A stretch of DNA of 56,792 bases from Mycolicibacterium chubuense (GTDB lineage: Bacteria > Actinomycetota > Actinomycetes > Mycobacteriales > Mycobacteriaceae). Below, piece after piece: positions 1 to 7,579 of the stretch. Numbering within the stretch: the first letter of the stretch is position 1; the number at the start of each line of letters is the position of its first letter. Below the pieces are notes generated by a model, which saw only the letters and a list, made by a program, of their open reading frames with translations, did no database searches and had not been told where the DNA came from. The stretch spans positions 1 through 56,792 of the forward strand of contig NZ_JYNX01000018.1 of the NCBI RefSeq assembly GCF_001044255.1, in the 5' to 3' direction. The translations under genes and the position numbers were made by a program.

Positions 1-2562
1 CATCCCGCGCAGCATGTCCTCGAGCATCCGGTCGCCGATCTTCCATTCCGCCAACGCGTCGATCTCGACGGGCATCCCGTCCTCGACGGCGTCGACGTCC
101 CAGGGCAGCGTGTAATCGAGGGCCCGGAAGAAGCCCTTGACCGGATCCTTGAAGAAGGCGATGAGATCGTCGAGCACGACGTCGTCAGCCGGCGGCGTGG
201 GCAGAGGTGCACCGATCAGTGGTGGCCTGGCGGTCCGCTCGGCGGTCGCGACCTTCGCGGCGGTCAGCGCGGTGGTGTCGAACGTGAACGGCTCGCCCGG
301 CGGTGCGCCCAGCGCTCCCGGCGTGACGTTGCGAACATCGAACGGCTGCAACGGATGCCGGATGTGGACATGGTCGCGTACCGGTCTGGGTGTGGTGACG
401 TCGAGGACGTCGAGCAGCTCGACGAGCGGCACCGCCGGCGGTTTGCGCTGCCCCGAGTACTCGTTGGCGCCGGTGTAGGTGATCACCAACCGCTCCGTGG
501 CCGCGCCGATCGCGTCGAGCAGCAACTGGCGGTCCTCGGAGCGGCTGTCCCGTTCCCCGGTCATCGGATCGCGGGCGAGCGCGTCGTCGCCGTCGGACAC
601 GCCCTGGCGGGGGAACACCCCGTCGTCGAGCCCCACCAGGCACACCACCCGGTGGGGCACCGAGCGCATCGGCACCATCGTGCAGACGGTCAGCGTGCCG
701 GTCCGGAAGTTGGCACGGGTGGGCCGGCCGGCGAGGTGACGGTCCAGCAGCGCCTTGACGTCGGCCAGGCGGAGCAGCGTCTCCGCCTGCGCGCCGGCGT
801 CGGTGAGGATGTCGGCGAACTCCCGGTCGACCTGGGCGCCCTGCCACGCATCGGCGTCCGGGGCGGCGGTGAGCTGATCGAGCCCGGAGCGCAGCGCGGT
901 CAGCCATGAACGCAGTGTCTTTGTGCCGCTGAGGTTCTCGACGCTGATGCGGAGAAGTTCGATGTACTCGGCCAGCCTGCCGGCCAGTTCCACCCGGTTG
1001 CTGCCGACGTCGTCGAGGGGCAGTGTGGTGTCCAGCCAGGCGTGCGCGTCTTCTGACATCGCGACCCCCACCAGCACCCGGTCGATGCCGAACCGCCAGG
1101 TGTTCTGCACGAAGTCGACGCCGTAGGGGTGCCGGTGCTCGCGGTCGAACCCCCAGCGGATGTTGGCCTCCCGCACCCAGTCTCCGATGGCGTCGAGGTC
1201 GTCGTCGGTGAAGCCGAACCGGAACCGGATCGGGGCCGCCTCGGCGAGGTTGAGCACTTCACTGGCGGTGGCGCGCCCACCGGCCAGCGCGAGCAACTGA
1301 GAGGCCACGCCCAGCAGCGGGTTGGTCTGGGTGAGCGCCCGGTCGGCCAGCTTGACGCGTAGCCGGTGGGCCGGATGCGCGCCCGTCACGACGTCGCCGA
1401 GACCGAAGCCCGCCACGATCAGCGGTGCGAAGGTCTCGATGTCGGGGCACATGACGAGGATGTCGCGCGGTTCGAGAGTGGGATCGTCGGTGAGCACACC
1501 GAGCAGTACCTCCCGCAGCACGTCGATCTGCCGCGCGGGACCGTGGCAGCTGTGCACCTGAACCGACCGATCGGCGCTGTCGAACGAACGACCCTGCGCG
1601 CGAACGGTGTTCGCGGCGATATCGGACTGCAGCCAGCCGAGCAGTGTCGCCGGACGATCGGCCGAGCCGAGAAACGTGTCCGATGCCGGGGCGGCCGGCA
1701 GTGCGCGCTGCAGTTCACGCAGATCGCGGCCCAGCGTCGCGAGCAGCGGGTGACCGACGGCGCGGTGCGACGTGTCGGTGCGCCGCGGCACCGGCCCGTG
1801 GCCTCCCCTCAGCGCCACCCACAGATCGTCGCTGGGGTGCGGCAGCCACAGGTGCAGCTCGTGGTGCGCGCCGAGCGCGTGCAGCAGTTCGATCTCGGTG
1901 AGCGGCAATCGGGTGTGACCGAACAGCGACAACCGGCTCGGCAGGTCGGTGGCGGAGTCCCGCAGCCGCGCAACGGCTTTGGCGTGCCGGACGGGCGGCG
2001 GGTCGGCGTCGACCCGAGCCAGCAGCGCGCGGTAGAGCTCCGGTTGCCACCTCAGGTCCGCGTCGAGCGCGTCGGTGCGGCCTTCGGCCCAGTCGACCAG
2101 CAGCTGCGGGCGCTGGCGGGCGTAGGAGGCGAACAGGCCGGCGATCCGGCGGGCGACGGCGTAGCGGCGGCCCTGACGCAGCTCCCTCTCCTCGCCCTGC
2201 TCGGTGTGGCCGAGGTGCGCGGCGAGCGTCGCGCACCACGGCTGGTCCAGCGAGCCGTCGATGACGTCGAGCAGCGGCCAGACCATGGCGTCGGGCGCCC
2301 AGGGGTCGTCGTCGGTGGTGTCGGTCAGTTCGGCGACCAGCGAGCGCGGGTGGCGGAACGTGATGCCGGCGCACACTCCGTCCTGACCGTCGCCGCGGCC
2401 CAGGATGTGGGAGAGCCGCTGACTCAGCCAGCGCTCGGTGCCGCGCGCCGAGACCAGCACGAGGTCCTCGGCGAACGGGTCGGGGGGTGGAACGGTCAGC
2501 ATCGCGCCCAGGCCGTCGGCGAGGAGGTCGGTGCGATCGGCCCGATGGAGGTGTAGCGCCAT
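1..2562 (-). CDS. recC: Exodeoxyribonuclease V gamma subunit RecC (5' part; 3' end off window)
   Basis: The reverse strand is open for 854 codons from an ATG at 2562 and runs off the left edge, so about three quarters of a typical ~1,100-aa RecC is present. The N-terminus (MALHLHRADRTDLLADGL, then a segment reading ERWLSQRLSHILG) and a later stretch SLFGHTRLPLTEIELL are typical of RecC. RecC is the Chi-recognising, helicase-like scaffold subunit of the RecBCD helicase-nuclease, which processes double-strand breaks. In mycobacteria RecBCD is known to act mainly in single-strand annealing. recB and recD would be expected beyond position 1. The ATG was chosen because it gives the conserved family N-terminus. 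Identification is strong on sequence and on gene order (recC next to echA3, as in M. tuberculosis). Confidence 0.92.
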   Translation of the reverse strand, partial: MALHLHRADRTDLLADGLGAMLTVPPPDPFAEDLVLVSARGTERWLSQRLSHILGRGDGQDGVCAGITFRHPRSLVAELTDTTDDDPWAPDAMVWPLLDVIDGSLDQPWCATLAAHLGHTEQGEERELRQGRRYAVARRIAGLFASYARQRPQLLVDWAEGRTDALDADLRWQPELYRALLARVDADPPPVRHAKAVARLRDSATDLPSRLSLFGHTRLPLTEIELLHALGAHHELHLWLPHPSDDLWVALRGGHGPVPRRTDTSHRAVGHPLLATLGRDLRELQRALPAAPASDTFLGSADRPATLLGWLQSDIAANTVRAQGRSFDSADRSVQVHSCHGPARQIDVLREVLLGVLTDDPTLEPRDILVMCPDIETFAPLIVAGFGLGDVVTGAHPAHRLRVKLADRALTQTNPLLGVASQLLALAGGRATASEVLNLAEAAPIRFRFGFTDDDLDAIGDWVREANIRWGFDREHRHPYGVDFVQNTWRFGIDRVLVGVAMSEDAHAWLDTTLPLDDVGSNRVELAGRLAEYIELLRISVENLSGTKTLRSWLTALRSGLDQLTAAPDADAWQGAQVDREFADILTDAGAQAETLLRLADVKALLDRHLAGRPTRANFRTGTLTVCTMVPMRSVPHRVVCLVGLDDGVFPRQGVSDGDDALARDPMTGERDSRSEDRQLLLDAIGAATERLVITYTGANEYSGQRKPPAVPLVELLDVLDVTTPRPVRDHVHIRHPLQPFDVRNVTPGALGAPPGEPFTFDTTALTAAKVATAERTARPPLIGAPLPTPPADDVVLDDLIAFFKDPVKGFFRALDYTLPWDVDAVEDGMPVEIDALAEWKIGDRMLEDMLRGM

Positions 2563-2740
2563 CCCTGCACACACTAGTGCGTGGGTCGGATACCCGGGTG
2601 CGGGTCGGCACACCCGAGGGCGAGTGTGAAGTCTCGTTCACTGCAGCGCCCGCTGTCGGAGTATCGCCGTCGACGGCATGACGACACGTCGAAAGTTGAG
2701 AACCGGGCCCTGGGATGCACTGAGGCAGCCTGGCCAAAGA

Positions 2741-3067
2741 CTACTTCGCGACGGTGAGCAACACGGCGCTGTCCTCGAGGGCTTCGAGACTGTGTCGGTG
2801 TGGGGGGATGATCACCAGGTCACCGGCGCGGCCCTCCCATGCGCTGTCGCCCGCACGGAGGAGCACCCGGCCGCTCAGCACGAACAGAGTCGCTTCGCCA
2901 GGGCTCTCGTGCTCGGACAGCGATGTGCCCGCGGTGAGGGCGAGGACCGTCTGGCGCAACGTCAATTCGTGACCGCCGTAGACGGTGCCGGCGCTGCGCC
3001 CGGTGGTTGCCGCTGCGGCCTTCTCGAGGTGTTCACGAGCGACGGCGTCCAGGGAGAGCTTGTGCAT
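2741..3067 (-). CDS. Small cupin-domain protein
   Basis: A 108-aa single-domain cupin. It has the beta-barrel pattern with E-S-P-G-E-A-T-L-F-V-L-S-G (cupin motif 1-like, with reduced histidines) and G-D-L-V-I-I-P-P-H-R-H-S (motif 2). The start is set at the ATG at 3067 because GAAGGA lies 6 nt upstream. An in-frame start at 3100 would add 11 residues but has no such site. Cupins of this size often bind a metal or a small ligand, or protect against stress, but the substrate cannot be told from sequence. The gene is divergent from the ferredoxin operon and shares its 128-bp control region, so co-regulation is possible (inference). Confidence 0.8.
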   Translation of the reverse strand: MHKLSLDAVAREHLEKAAAATTGRSAGTVYGGHELTLRQTVLALTAGTSLSEHESPGEATLFVLSGRVLLRAGDSAWEGRAGDLVIIPPHRHSLEALEDSAVLLTVAK

Positions 3068-3136
3068 GGTGATCCTTCGGTCGGTGTCCGCTCGGGTCAC
3101 GAGCGGGCGTGCCCCACCACTTTAACCAATACTGAG

Positions 3137-3164
3137 TTGGAGAAATCTTCCGCGTATCTAGTTT
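3137..3164 (+). promoter_or_regulatory. Predicted promoter of the ferredoxin-globin operon
   Basis: A -35-like TTGGAG (3137-3142) is followed after 16 nt by TAGTTT (3159-3164), which fits the mycobacterial TAnnnT -10. The -10 touches the left arm of the inverted repeat at 3162-3187, an arrangement expected of a repressible promoter. Assigned by eye only. Confidence 0.4.
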
Positions 3165-3187
3165 TCACAAGACATTGTTGTGTAAAA
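3162..3187. promoter_or_regulatory. Imperfect inverted repeat, candidate operator
   Basis: TTTTCACAA (3162-3170) and TTGTGTAAAA (3178-3187) are separated by 7 nt. They form an almost perfect palindrome except for one extra T. It lies between the predicted -10 and the ferredoxin start codon at 3196 and is AT-rich in a GC-rich genome. The natural candidate ligand is the HTH regulator encoded by the second gene of the operon (inference). Confidence 0.5.
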
Positions 3188-3195
3188 TGGGGGCC

Positions 3196-3543
3196 ATGAC
3201 CTACGTGATCGGAAAGTCGTGTGTGGATGTGAAGGACCGCGCCTGCGTGGAAGAGTGCCCGGTGGACTGCATCTACGAAGGTGGCCGCGCGCTCTACATC
3301 CATCCGGACGAATGCGTGGACTGTGGAGCATGCGAACCAGTCTGCCCGGTGGAGGCGATCTACTACGAAGACGATCTGCCGGCCGACCAGCACGATCATC
3401 TGGTCGACAATGCGGCCTTCTTCTCCGACCCGCTGCCCGGACGCGAGGGCCCGCTCGGCTCGCCGGGAGGTGCGGCCAAGCTCGGCCCGTTGGCGGTGGA
3501 TGCGCCGTTGGTCGCTGGGATGCCCCCGCAGGAGCAGTCGTGA
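3196..3543 (+). CDS. fdxA: 7Fe ferredoxin (3Fe-4S/4Fe-4S), FdxA type
   Basis: A 115-aa bacterial 7Fe ferredoxin. Cys9, Cys17 and Cys50 match the ligands of the 3Fe-4S cluster. Cys21, Cys40, Cys43 and Cys46 match the 4Fe-4S cluster, and Cys25 is the conserved extra cysteine. The motif [16 protein letters not shown] is diagnostic. It is a low-potential cytosolic electron carrier. The start is the ATG at 3196, just after a G-run (3189-3193), which gives the canonical [10 protein letters not shown]-terminus; an upstream in-frame ATG at 3175 lies inside the putative operator. It is the first gene of a six-gene operon, and its TGA overlaps the GTG of the next gene. FdxA in M. tuberculosis belongs to the hypoxia/NO response (known), which suits the globin downstream. 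Partner proteins are unknown. Confidence 0.93.
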   Translation: MTYVIGKSCVDVKDRACVEECPVDCIYEGGRALYIHPDECVDCGACEPVCPVEAIYYEDDLPADQHDHLVDNAAFFSDPLPGREGPLGSPGGAAKLGPLAVDAPLVAGMPPQEQS

Positions 3544-4178
3544 GCGGGCGGCGCGCAGAGGTGCTGAAGGTGCTGCGGGCCGCCGACGGCCCGCTGAGTA
3601 TCACCGCGATCGCCGGCGAGTTGGCGATACACCCCAATACCGTGCGCTTCCACCTCGATGCGCTGGCAGAAACCGGGCAGGTCGAGGCGGTCGAGGCCGG
3701 TCGCACCAAGCCCGGCCGCCCGCCCCTGATGTTCCGGGCGGTCGCGGGCATGGACCCGGCCGGACCCCGCGATTACCAGATGCTGGCGGGCATTCTCGCC
3801 GACGCGCTTGCCCGTCAGCCGCGGCCGTCGGCGCGGGCCATGGCGGCGGGGCGGGCCAGCGCCGAGCGTGTCGCAGAGCCCGCCCGCACGCGCAGTCGGC
3901 GCCAGGCCGTCGACCGACTCACCGGGCTGCTCGACCAACTGGGATTCGCCCCCGAAAAAGACTCAGCGGCAACGAAGTCCGATGAGATCCGGCTGCGCAA
4001 CTGTCCGTTCCTGGAACTGGTCGACACCCGCAGAGATGTGATCTGCCCGATCCACCTGGGGATCATGCAGGGCGCACTCGAAGCGTGGGACGCGCCCATC
4101 ACCGTCGACGCGCTCACTCCGTTCGCCGAGCCGGACCTGTGCGTCGCGCATCTCGTCTCGGCAGGCAGCGCGTCATGA
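3540..4178 (+). CDS. HTH transcriptional regulator with C-terminal cysteine cluster (ArsR/SufR-like)
   Basis: A 212-aa protein starting at a GTG that overlaps the fdxA stop (GTGA). Residues ~1-65 form a winged helix-turn-helix ([22 protein letters not shown], then a G-R-P wing). The C-terminal third carries N-C-P-F, then [14 protein letters not shown] about 15 residues on, then P-D-L-C-V-A-H-L. This spacing of three or more Cys and His resembles SufR-type or related regulators that bind an iron-sulfur cluster. Translational coupling to a ferredoxin gene and linkage to a globin suggest a redox, NO or O2 sensor controlling this operon (inference). It could instead sense a metal. Confidence 0.8.
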   Translation: MSGRRAEVLKVLRAADGPLSITAIAGELAIHPNTVRFHLDALAETGQVEAVEAGRTKPGRPPLMFRAVAGMDPAGPRDYQMLAGILADALARQPRPSARAMAAGRASAERVAEPARTRSRRQAVDRLTGLLDQLGFAPEKDSAATKSDEIRLRNCPFLELVDTRRDVICPIHLGIMQGALEAWDAPITVDALTPFAEPDLCVAHLVSAGSAS

Positions 4179-4627
4179 GTACCGCGCACGCCGTTGCCGC
4201 CGCGGTCAGCTTCACGTGGCTGGGCATGGTCATCGCCATTTCGTTCATCGAAGCGCCGCTGAAGTTCCGCGCCCCCGGGGTGTCGCTGCAGATCGGCTTG
4301 GGTATCGGACGGTTGGTGTTCCGCGCCCTGAACACCGTCGAGGCCGTCCTGGCCGTGGTTCTGCTGATCGTCCTCGTGGCTGACCCGCCGTCGCCGACCG
4401 CCGCCGCCGCCGTATCGGTGGTCGTGGTGGCGTTGGCCGCGCAACTGTTGGTGGTGCGGCCGCGTCTGGCGCGGCGCTCCGATGTGGTCCTCGCCGGGCC
4501 GGCTGCTGCGCACGAGCCCGGCCAACCGACCCGCCGGTCGCGGGTCCACTACAGCTACGTCGGTTTGGAACTGGTGAAGATCGCCGCCTTGGTCATCAGC
4601 GGTGCCGCAGCGCTCGCAGGCGCCTGA
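4175..4627 (+). CDS. Small integral membrane protein, unknown function
   Basis: A 150-aa protein whose ATG overlaps the regulator stop (ATGA). About four hydrophobic segments are visible: residues ~5-25, ~48-70, ~75-95 and ~130-148. A conserved-looking loop EAPLKFRAPGVSLQIGLGIG lies between the first two, and a polar Arg-rich loop precedes the last. There is no catalytic motif that I recognise. Its place between a redox regulator and a globin suggests a membrane redox, quinone or gas-related role, but this is inference only. Confidence 0.75.
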   Translation: MSTAHAVAAAVSFTWLGMVIAISFIEAPLKFRAPGVSLQIGLGIGRLVFRALNTVEAVLAVVLLIVLVADPPSPTAAAAVSVVVVALAAQLLVVRPRLARRSDVVLAGPAAAHEPGQPTRRSRVHYSYVGLELVKIAALVISGAAALAGA

Positions 4628-4655
4628 ACACCGAACAGCGCATGAGGAGAGAACC

Positions 4656-4997
4656 ATGAAATCTTTTCCCCTTCGAGTGGTCACCAGCGTGGAGAGCGAC
4701 CAGCCAAGCCCACACGGGCTGTGGGAGTCCGATCCCGACGCGATCGCCTGGGACTTCCTCGGATCCGAGTTCACCGGGCTCGCCTACGCCAACTGGCCGA
4801 TCGAGCGCCGTGTGGGCGCCTATCTGACCCACAACGGCATGGCTCAGCTGTGGAACAACGGCGACGCTCATGCCGCCGTCCTGCACCGCGTGCTGGCGAA
4901 CGTCGGCGCGGCCCTGCGCAATGGGACGCTGCCCACCGCCACCTGGGCGGGCTCGCGGTTGCACCCTCGGGCAGAGCGCATCGCGGTGTCCGGGTGA
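4656..4997 (+). CDS. Hypothetical protein in ferredoxin-globin operon
   Basis: A 113-aa soluble protein of no family I recognise. The ATG at 4656 is preceded by AGGAGA (4645-4650), a good ribosome-binding site, so the start is well placed. The protein is rich in Trp and His (W-E-S-D, A-I-A-W-D-F, Q-L-W-N-N-G-D-A-H-A-A-V-L-H) and has no membrane segment or signal peptide. It lies 28 bp after the membrane-protein gene, and its stop overlaps a GTG usable by the globin gene, so it is part of the same transcript. Function unknown. Confidence 0.7.
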   Translation: MKSFPLRVVTSVESDQPSPHGLWESDPDAIAWDFLGSEFTGLAYANWPIERRVGAYLTHNGMAQLWNNGDAHAAVLHRVLANVGAALRNGTLPTATWAGSRLHPRAERIAVSG

Positions 4998-5002
4998 ACT
5001 GC

Positions 5003-5467
5003 ATGGCTGACGCGGCGTCGGCCGGCGCGGGTCGTCGCGATCTGGCCACCCGTAGGGACATCGAAGTGCTGCTGCGCCGCTTCTACAACGAAGCGTTCCG
5101 CGACGAGATTCTCGCCCCGCCGTTCGCCGAACTCGCTTCGCACGGGCTCGAACAACACCTTCCCGTCATGTGCGACTTCTGGGAGACCGTGCTGTTCCGG
5201 GCCGGGCTGTACCGGCGGAACGCGCTGACGGTCCATCGACGCATCCACGAGTGCACACCGCTGTCCGCGGTGCATTTCACGCGCTGGCTCGCCGTGTGGA
5301 CCGCTACCGTCGACCAGATGTACCAGGGGCCTGTCGCCGAACACGCCAAGATCCACGCCGGCCGGATCGCCGCCGCCATGAACCGGCGCCTCACCGGTGT
5401 CGACGACCCGGGGCGGCCACATCGATCCCTTCGAACCGCAATCAAGGAGCAGCCATGCGCGTTCTAG
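5003..5467 (+). CDS. Group III truncated haemoglobin-like protein
   Basis: A 154-aa haem-globin of the short, group III (proteobacterial-type) class. It shows the F-W-E-T-V-L-F segment, then A-V-H-F-T-R-W-L-A-V-W, whose His is the expected proximal haem ligand. The tail V-D-Q-M-Y-Q-G-P-V-A-E-H-A-K-I-H-A-G-R-I follows. Group III globins bind O2 and NO, and Campylobacter Ctb is NO-induced (known). The start is taken at ATG 5003; a GTG at 4994 overlapping the upstream stop would add three residues. The last 13 nt overlap the next ferredoxin gene. The context (two ferredoxins, a Cys-containing regulator) suggests NO or oxygen chemistry with ferredoxin as electron source (inference). Confidence 0.85.
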   Translation: MADAASAGAGRRDLATRRDIEVLLRRFYNEAFRDEILAPPFAELASHGLEQHLPVMCDFWETVLFRAGLYRRNALTVHRRIHECTPLSAVHFTRWLAVWTATVDQMYQGPVAEHAKIHAGRIAAAMNRRLTGVDDPGRPHRSLRTAIKEQPCAF

Positions 5468-5646
5468 TCGACCGTGATCGCTGTGAGGGCAATGCCGTCT
5501 GCGTGCGGATCGCACCGAAGATCTTTTCGCTCGACGACGACGATTACGCCGTGGTCAGCGCCGACCCACTGCCCGCCGACCAGGAGGCGCTCGTCGAGCA
5601 GGCCATCGCCGAGTGTCCGCGCGCGGCTCTGTCGCGCGCGGACTGA
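5455..5646 (+). CDS. Single-cluster ferredoxin (3Fe-4S type)
   Basis: A 63-aa small ferredoxin (MRVLVDRDRCEGNAVCVRIAP, then E-C-P-R-A-A-L). Its C-x5-C...C-P pattern is that of the actinobacterial 3Fe-4S ferredoxins that usually serve cytochromes P450 or other monooxygenases. AAGGAG at 5443-5448 is a good ribosome-binding site, and the gene overlaps the globin by 13 nt. No P450 gene is nearby, so the globin or another operon product may be the partner (inference). The reductase-like gene at 6476 is a possible electron source. It is the last gene of the operon. Confidence 0.88.
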   Translation: MRVLVDRDRCEGNAVCVRIAPKIFSLDDDDYAVVSADPLPADQEALVEQAIAECPRAALSRAD

Positions 5647-5662
5647 ACCGGGTGCGCTGGAT

Positions 5663-6367
5663 TCAGCCCCGTTCGATGACGTTGCCGGTGCCCGATTGCG
5701 AGGTCTGCGGGTCCCCGTTGCGGTAGGTCACCTTGTTGTCGAAGCCCGATGCGCCGATGGTGTCGGCCGATTCCACCGTGATCGTGTTGTCCATCCCCGA
5801 TACCGTCACCGCCGCGCAGGAGCCCTGCACCTCGATGGTGTTGTTCATGCCGCTGATGCTCACGGTGCCCTGGTTGCAGACCACGGTCTGCTTCTTGTCG
5901 ACACCGCCGATCGACAGCGAGCCACCGGCCTCCACGGTCAGCACCTCGTCGGAGGGGCCGACGCCCGGGATCGACGGCATGGACGGCATGGCCGGCAGCC
6001 CGGGGACGGACGGCATCGTGGGCATCGAGACCGGGCCGCCACCGCCGGACATACCGCCGGTCGAGGAGTTGCCCGCGAAGAAATAGACGACGACACCCAC
6101 GATGCCCGCGACGACGACGACGCCGACGACGAGCGGGATCAGCCACAGCGCGGGCTGGTTGCGTTTGTGCACGACCTGCTGCGGCGGGGCGTAGTAGGGC
6201 GAGCCGTACTGGGGGTAGGGCGGGGCCTGGTAGGGGCCGGTGGGCGGGGCGCCGTACGGAGGAGGCGGAAGCGGCGCGGTCACGCCCATCTCGGTGGCAC
6301 CGGCCTGCTCGGCGAGCGGTCGCTCCAGGTCGCGGATGCGGGCCTCAGGGTCCCCTGTTGGCTCCAT
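5663..6367 (-). CDS. DUF3060-type membrane-anchored protein
   Basis: A 234-aa protein. An N-terminal ~80-residue Pro/Tyr/Gln-rich cytoplasmic segment (PPPPYGAPPTGPYQAPPYPQ) is followed by one transmembrane helix at ~85-107. After a Gly/Met/Pro linker comes a C-terminal domain of repeated short strands such as S-G-M-N-N-T-I-E-V, S-G-M-D-N-T-I-T-V and S-G-F-D-N-K-V-T-Y. These S-G-x-x-N-x-I/V-x-V repeats are typical of DUF3060 domains of mycobacteria and suggest a small beta-solenoid outside the membrane. Function unknown. It converges on the ferredoxin gene with a 16-nt gap and is divergent from the flavoprotein at 6476. Confidence 0.75.
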   Translation of the reverse strand: MEPTGDPEARIRDLERPLAEQAGATEMGVTAPLPPPPYGAPPTGPYQAPPYPQYGSPYYAPPQQVVHKRNQPALWLIPLVVGVVVVAGIVGVVVYFFAGNSSTGGMSGGGGPVSMPTMPSVPGLPAMPSMPSIPGVGPSDEVLTVEAGGSLSIGGVDKKQTVVCNQGTVSISGMNNTIEVQGSCAAVTVSGMDNTITVESADTIGASGFDNKVTYRNGDPQTSQSGTGNVIERG

Positions 6368-6412
6368 GCGCCGATGCTCGCACACCGGGCGCGCGCGCTC
6401 AACGGATCTGAC

Positions 6413-6430
6413 CAAACCCTGACCGGTTTG
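6413..6430. promoter_or_regulatory. Short inverted repeat between divergent genes
   Basis: CAAACC (6413-6418) and GGTTTG (6425-6430) are separated by 6 nt in the 108-bp region between the DUF3060 gene and the flavoprotein gene. It could be an operator, but short arms like these also occur by chance. Confidence 0.25.
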
Positions 6431-6475
6431 CTCCGCCCGCGGTTGGGGCGCTTCCGCACGTGGTACCCACAGGCC

Positions 6476-7579
6476 ATGGTGGCACCGGGATTCCTCGCCA
6501 TCGGCAGTGGTCCCGCCGGGGTCAGCGCGGCCGAGACGTTCCGCGCACGGCACCGGCACATCCCGGTGCGGATCCTGTCGACCGACCCGGCGCTGCCGTA
6601 TGCCAAGCCGCCGCTGAGCAAACAGTATCTGTGCGGCCGGGCCGCCGAGCTCGACCTGCACAGCGCAGGATGGTTCGACCGCAACGACATCGACCTGATC
6701 CTCGGCGTCACGGTCGACCGCATCGACCTCGCGGCCCAGGAGGTCGTCACCGCCGGCGGGATGCGCTACCCGTACTGGCACCTGGTGCTGGCCTCCGGTT
6801 CCCGCGCGGTGCCGTTGACGGTGCCCGGTGCGGAGCGGGCGCTGCCGTTGCGGTCGTTCACCGACGCGGTCGCGCTGCGGATGGCGGCGCGGCACGCAGG
6901 CTCGGCGGTGGTGATCGGGGCCGGGTTGATCGGCTGCGAGGCGGCGGCCTGTCTGGCCGAATGCGGGGTCGACACCACGGTCGTCGCGCCGGAGTCGGTG
7001 CCGTTGGCCCGCCGCTTCGGCGTCGACGTCGGCGAGCGCGTGGTCAAGATGCTCTCCGATGCCGGGGTGCATTTCGTCGGGTCGGCGCCCGCTGCGGCGG
7101 TCGGGGACGGCGGGGTGACCCTCGCCTCCGGCGAGGAGGTCGAGGGCGAGCTCGTCGTCGCCGCGACAGGGGTCCGGCCCGACGTGCGGCTGGCCGTCGA
7201 GGCGGGCCTCGACACTCGCGAGGGCCGGGTCGTCGTCGACGAACACATGCACACCTCGGCGCAGAACGTCTTCGCCGCCGGAGACATCACGCTGGCACAC
7301 AACGTCGCCGCCGGGCGCGCGGTGGCCGCCGAACACTGGCGCGACGCCGCCCAGCAGGGCCTGGTCGCGGGACTGACCGCCGCCGGCTACCCGGCGTCGT
7401 GGGACACGGTGCCCGGATTCTCCTGCACCATCGGCGCTTTCACGCTCAAGTACCGAGGCTGGGGAGCCGGCTGGGACGCGTGCTCGGTGTCCGAGCGGCG
7501 TCATGGGTTCACCGCCACGTACTCCGGTGCCGGCGCCGTCCTCGGAACACTGGACGCTACAGCCAGTCCCGCCGCTTGA
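6476..7579 (+). CDS. FAD-dependent pyridine nucleotide-disulphide oxidoreductase (ferredoxin reductase-like)
   Basis: A 367-aa flavoprotein with an N-terminal FAD-binding motif G-S-G-P-A-G-V-S-A-A-E (~residues 9-19). The active region Y-A-K-P-P-L-S-K-Q-Y-L is followed by a second dinucleotide fold V-I-G-A-G-L-I-G-C-E-A-A (NAD(P)H), a T-G-V-R-P motif, and the second FAD motif V-F-A-A-G-D-I. This is the plan of ferredoxin/rubredoxin reductases, and the P-P-L-S-K motif is typical of the family. No redox-active CxxC is seen. It is somewhat shorter than usual (~400 aa). It could reduce the ferredoxin encoded at 5455, although a gene on the other strand separates them (inference). Its last 23 nt overlap the end of the convergent CorA gene. 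Confidence 0.85.
   Translation: MVAPGFLAIGSGPAGVSAAETFRARHRHIPVRILSTDPALPYAKPPLSKQYLCGRAAELDLHSAGWFDRNDIDLILGVTVDRIDLAAQEVVTAGGMRYPYWHLVLASGSRAVPLTVPGAERALPLRSFTDAVALRMAARHAGSAVVIGAGLIGCEAAACLAECGVDTTVVAPESVPLARRFGVDVGERVVKMLSDAGVHFVGSAPAAAVGDGGVTLASGEEVEGELVVAATGVRPDVRLAVEAGLDTREGRVVVDEHMHTSAQNVFAAGDITLAHNVAAGRAVAAEHWRDAAQQGLVAGLTAAGYPASWDTVPGFSCTIGAFTLKYRGWGAGWDACSVSERRHGFTATYSGAGAVLGTLDATASPAA

Noticed and set aside
2678-3199. 173-codon plus-strand ORF upstream of fdxA
   Set aside because: Antisense to the cupin gene, which has a proper ribosome-binding site and cupin motifs.
5474-7579. A 701-aa fusion reading through to the flavoprotein
   Set aside because: The first ~330 codons are antisense or out of frame to the ferredoxin and DUF3060 genes. 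The real N-terminus with the FAD motif begins at 6476.
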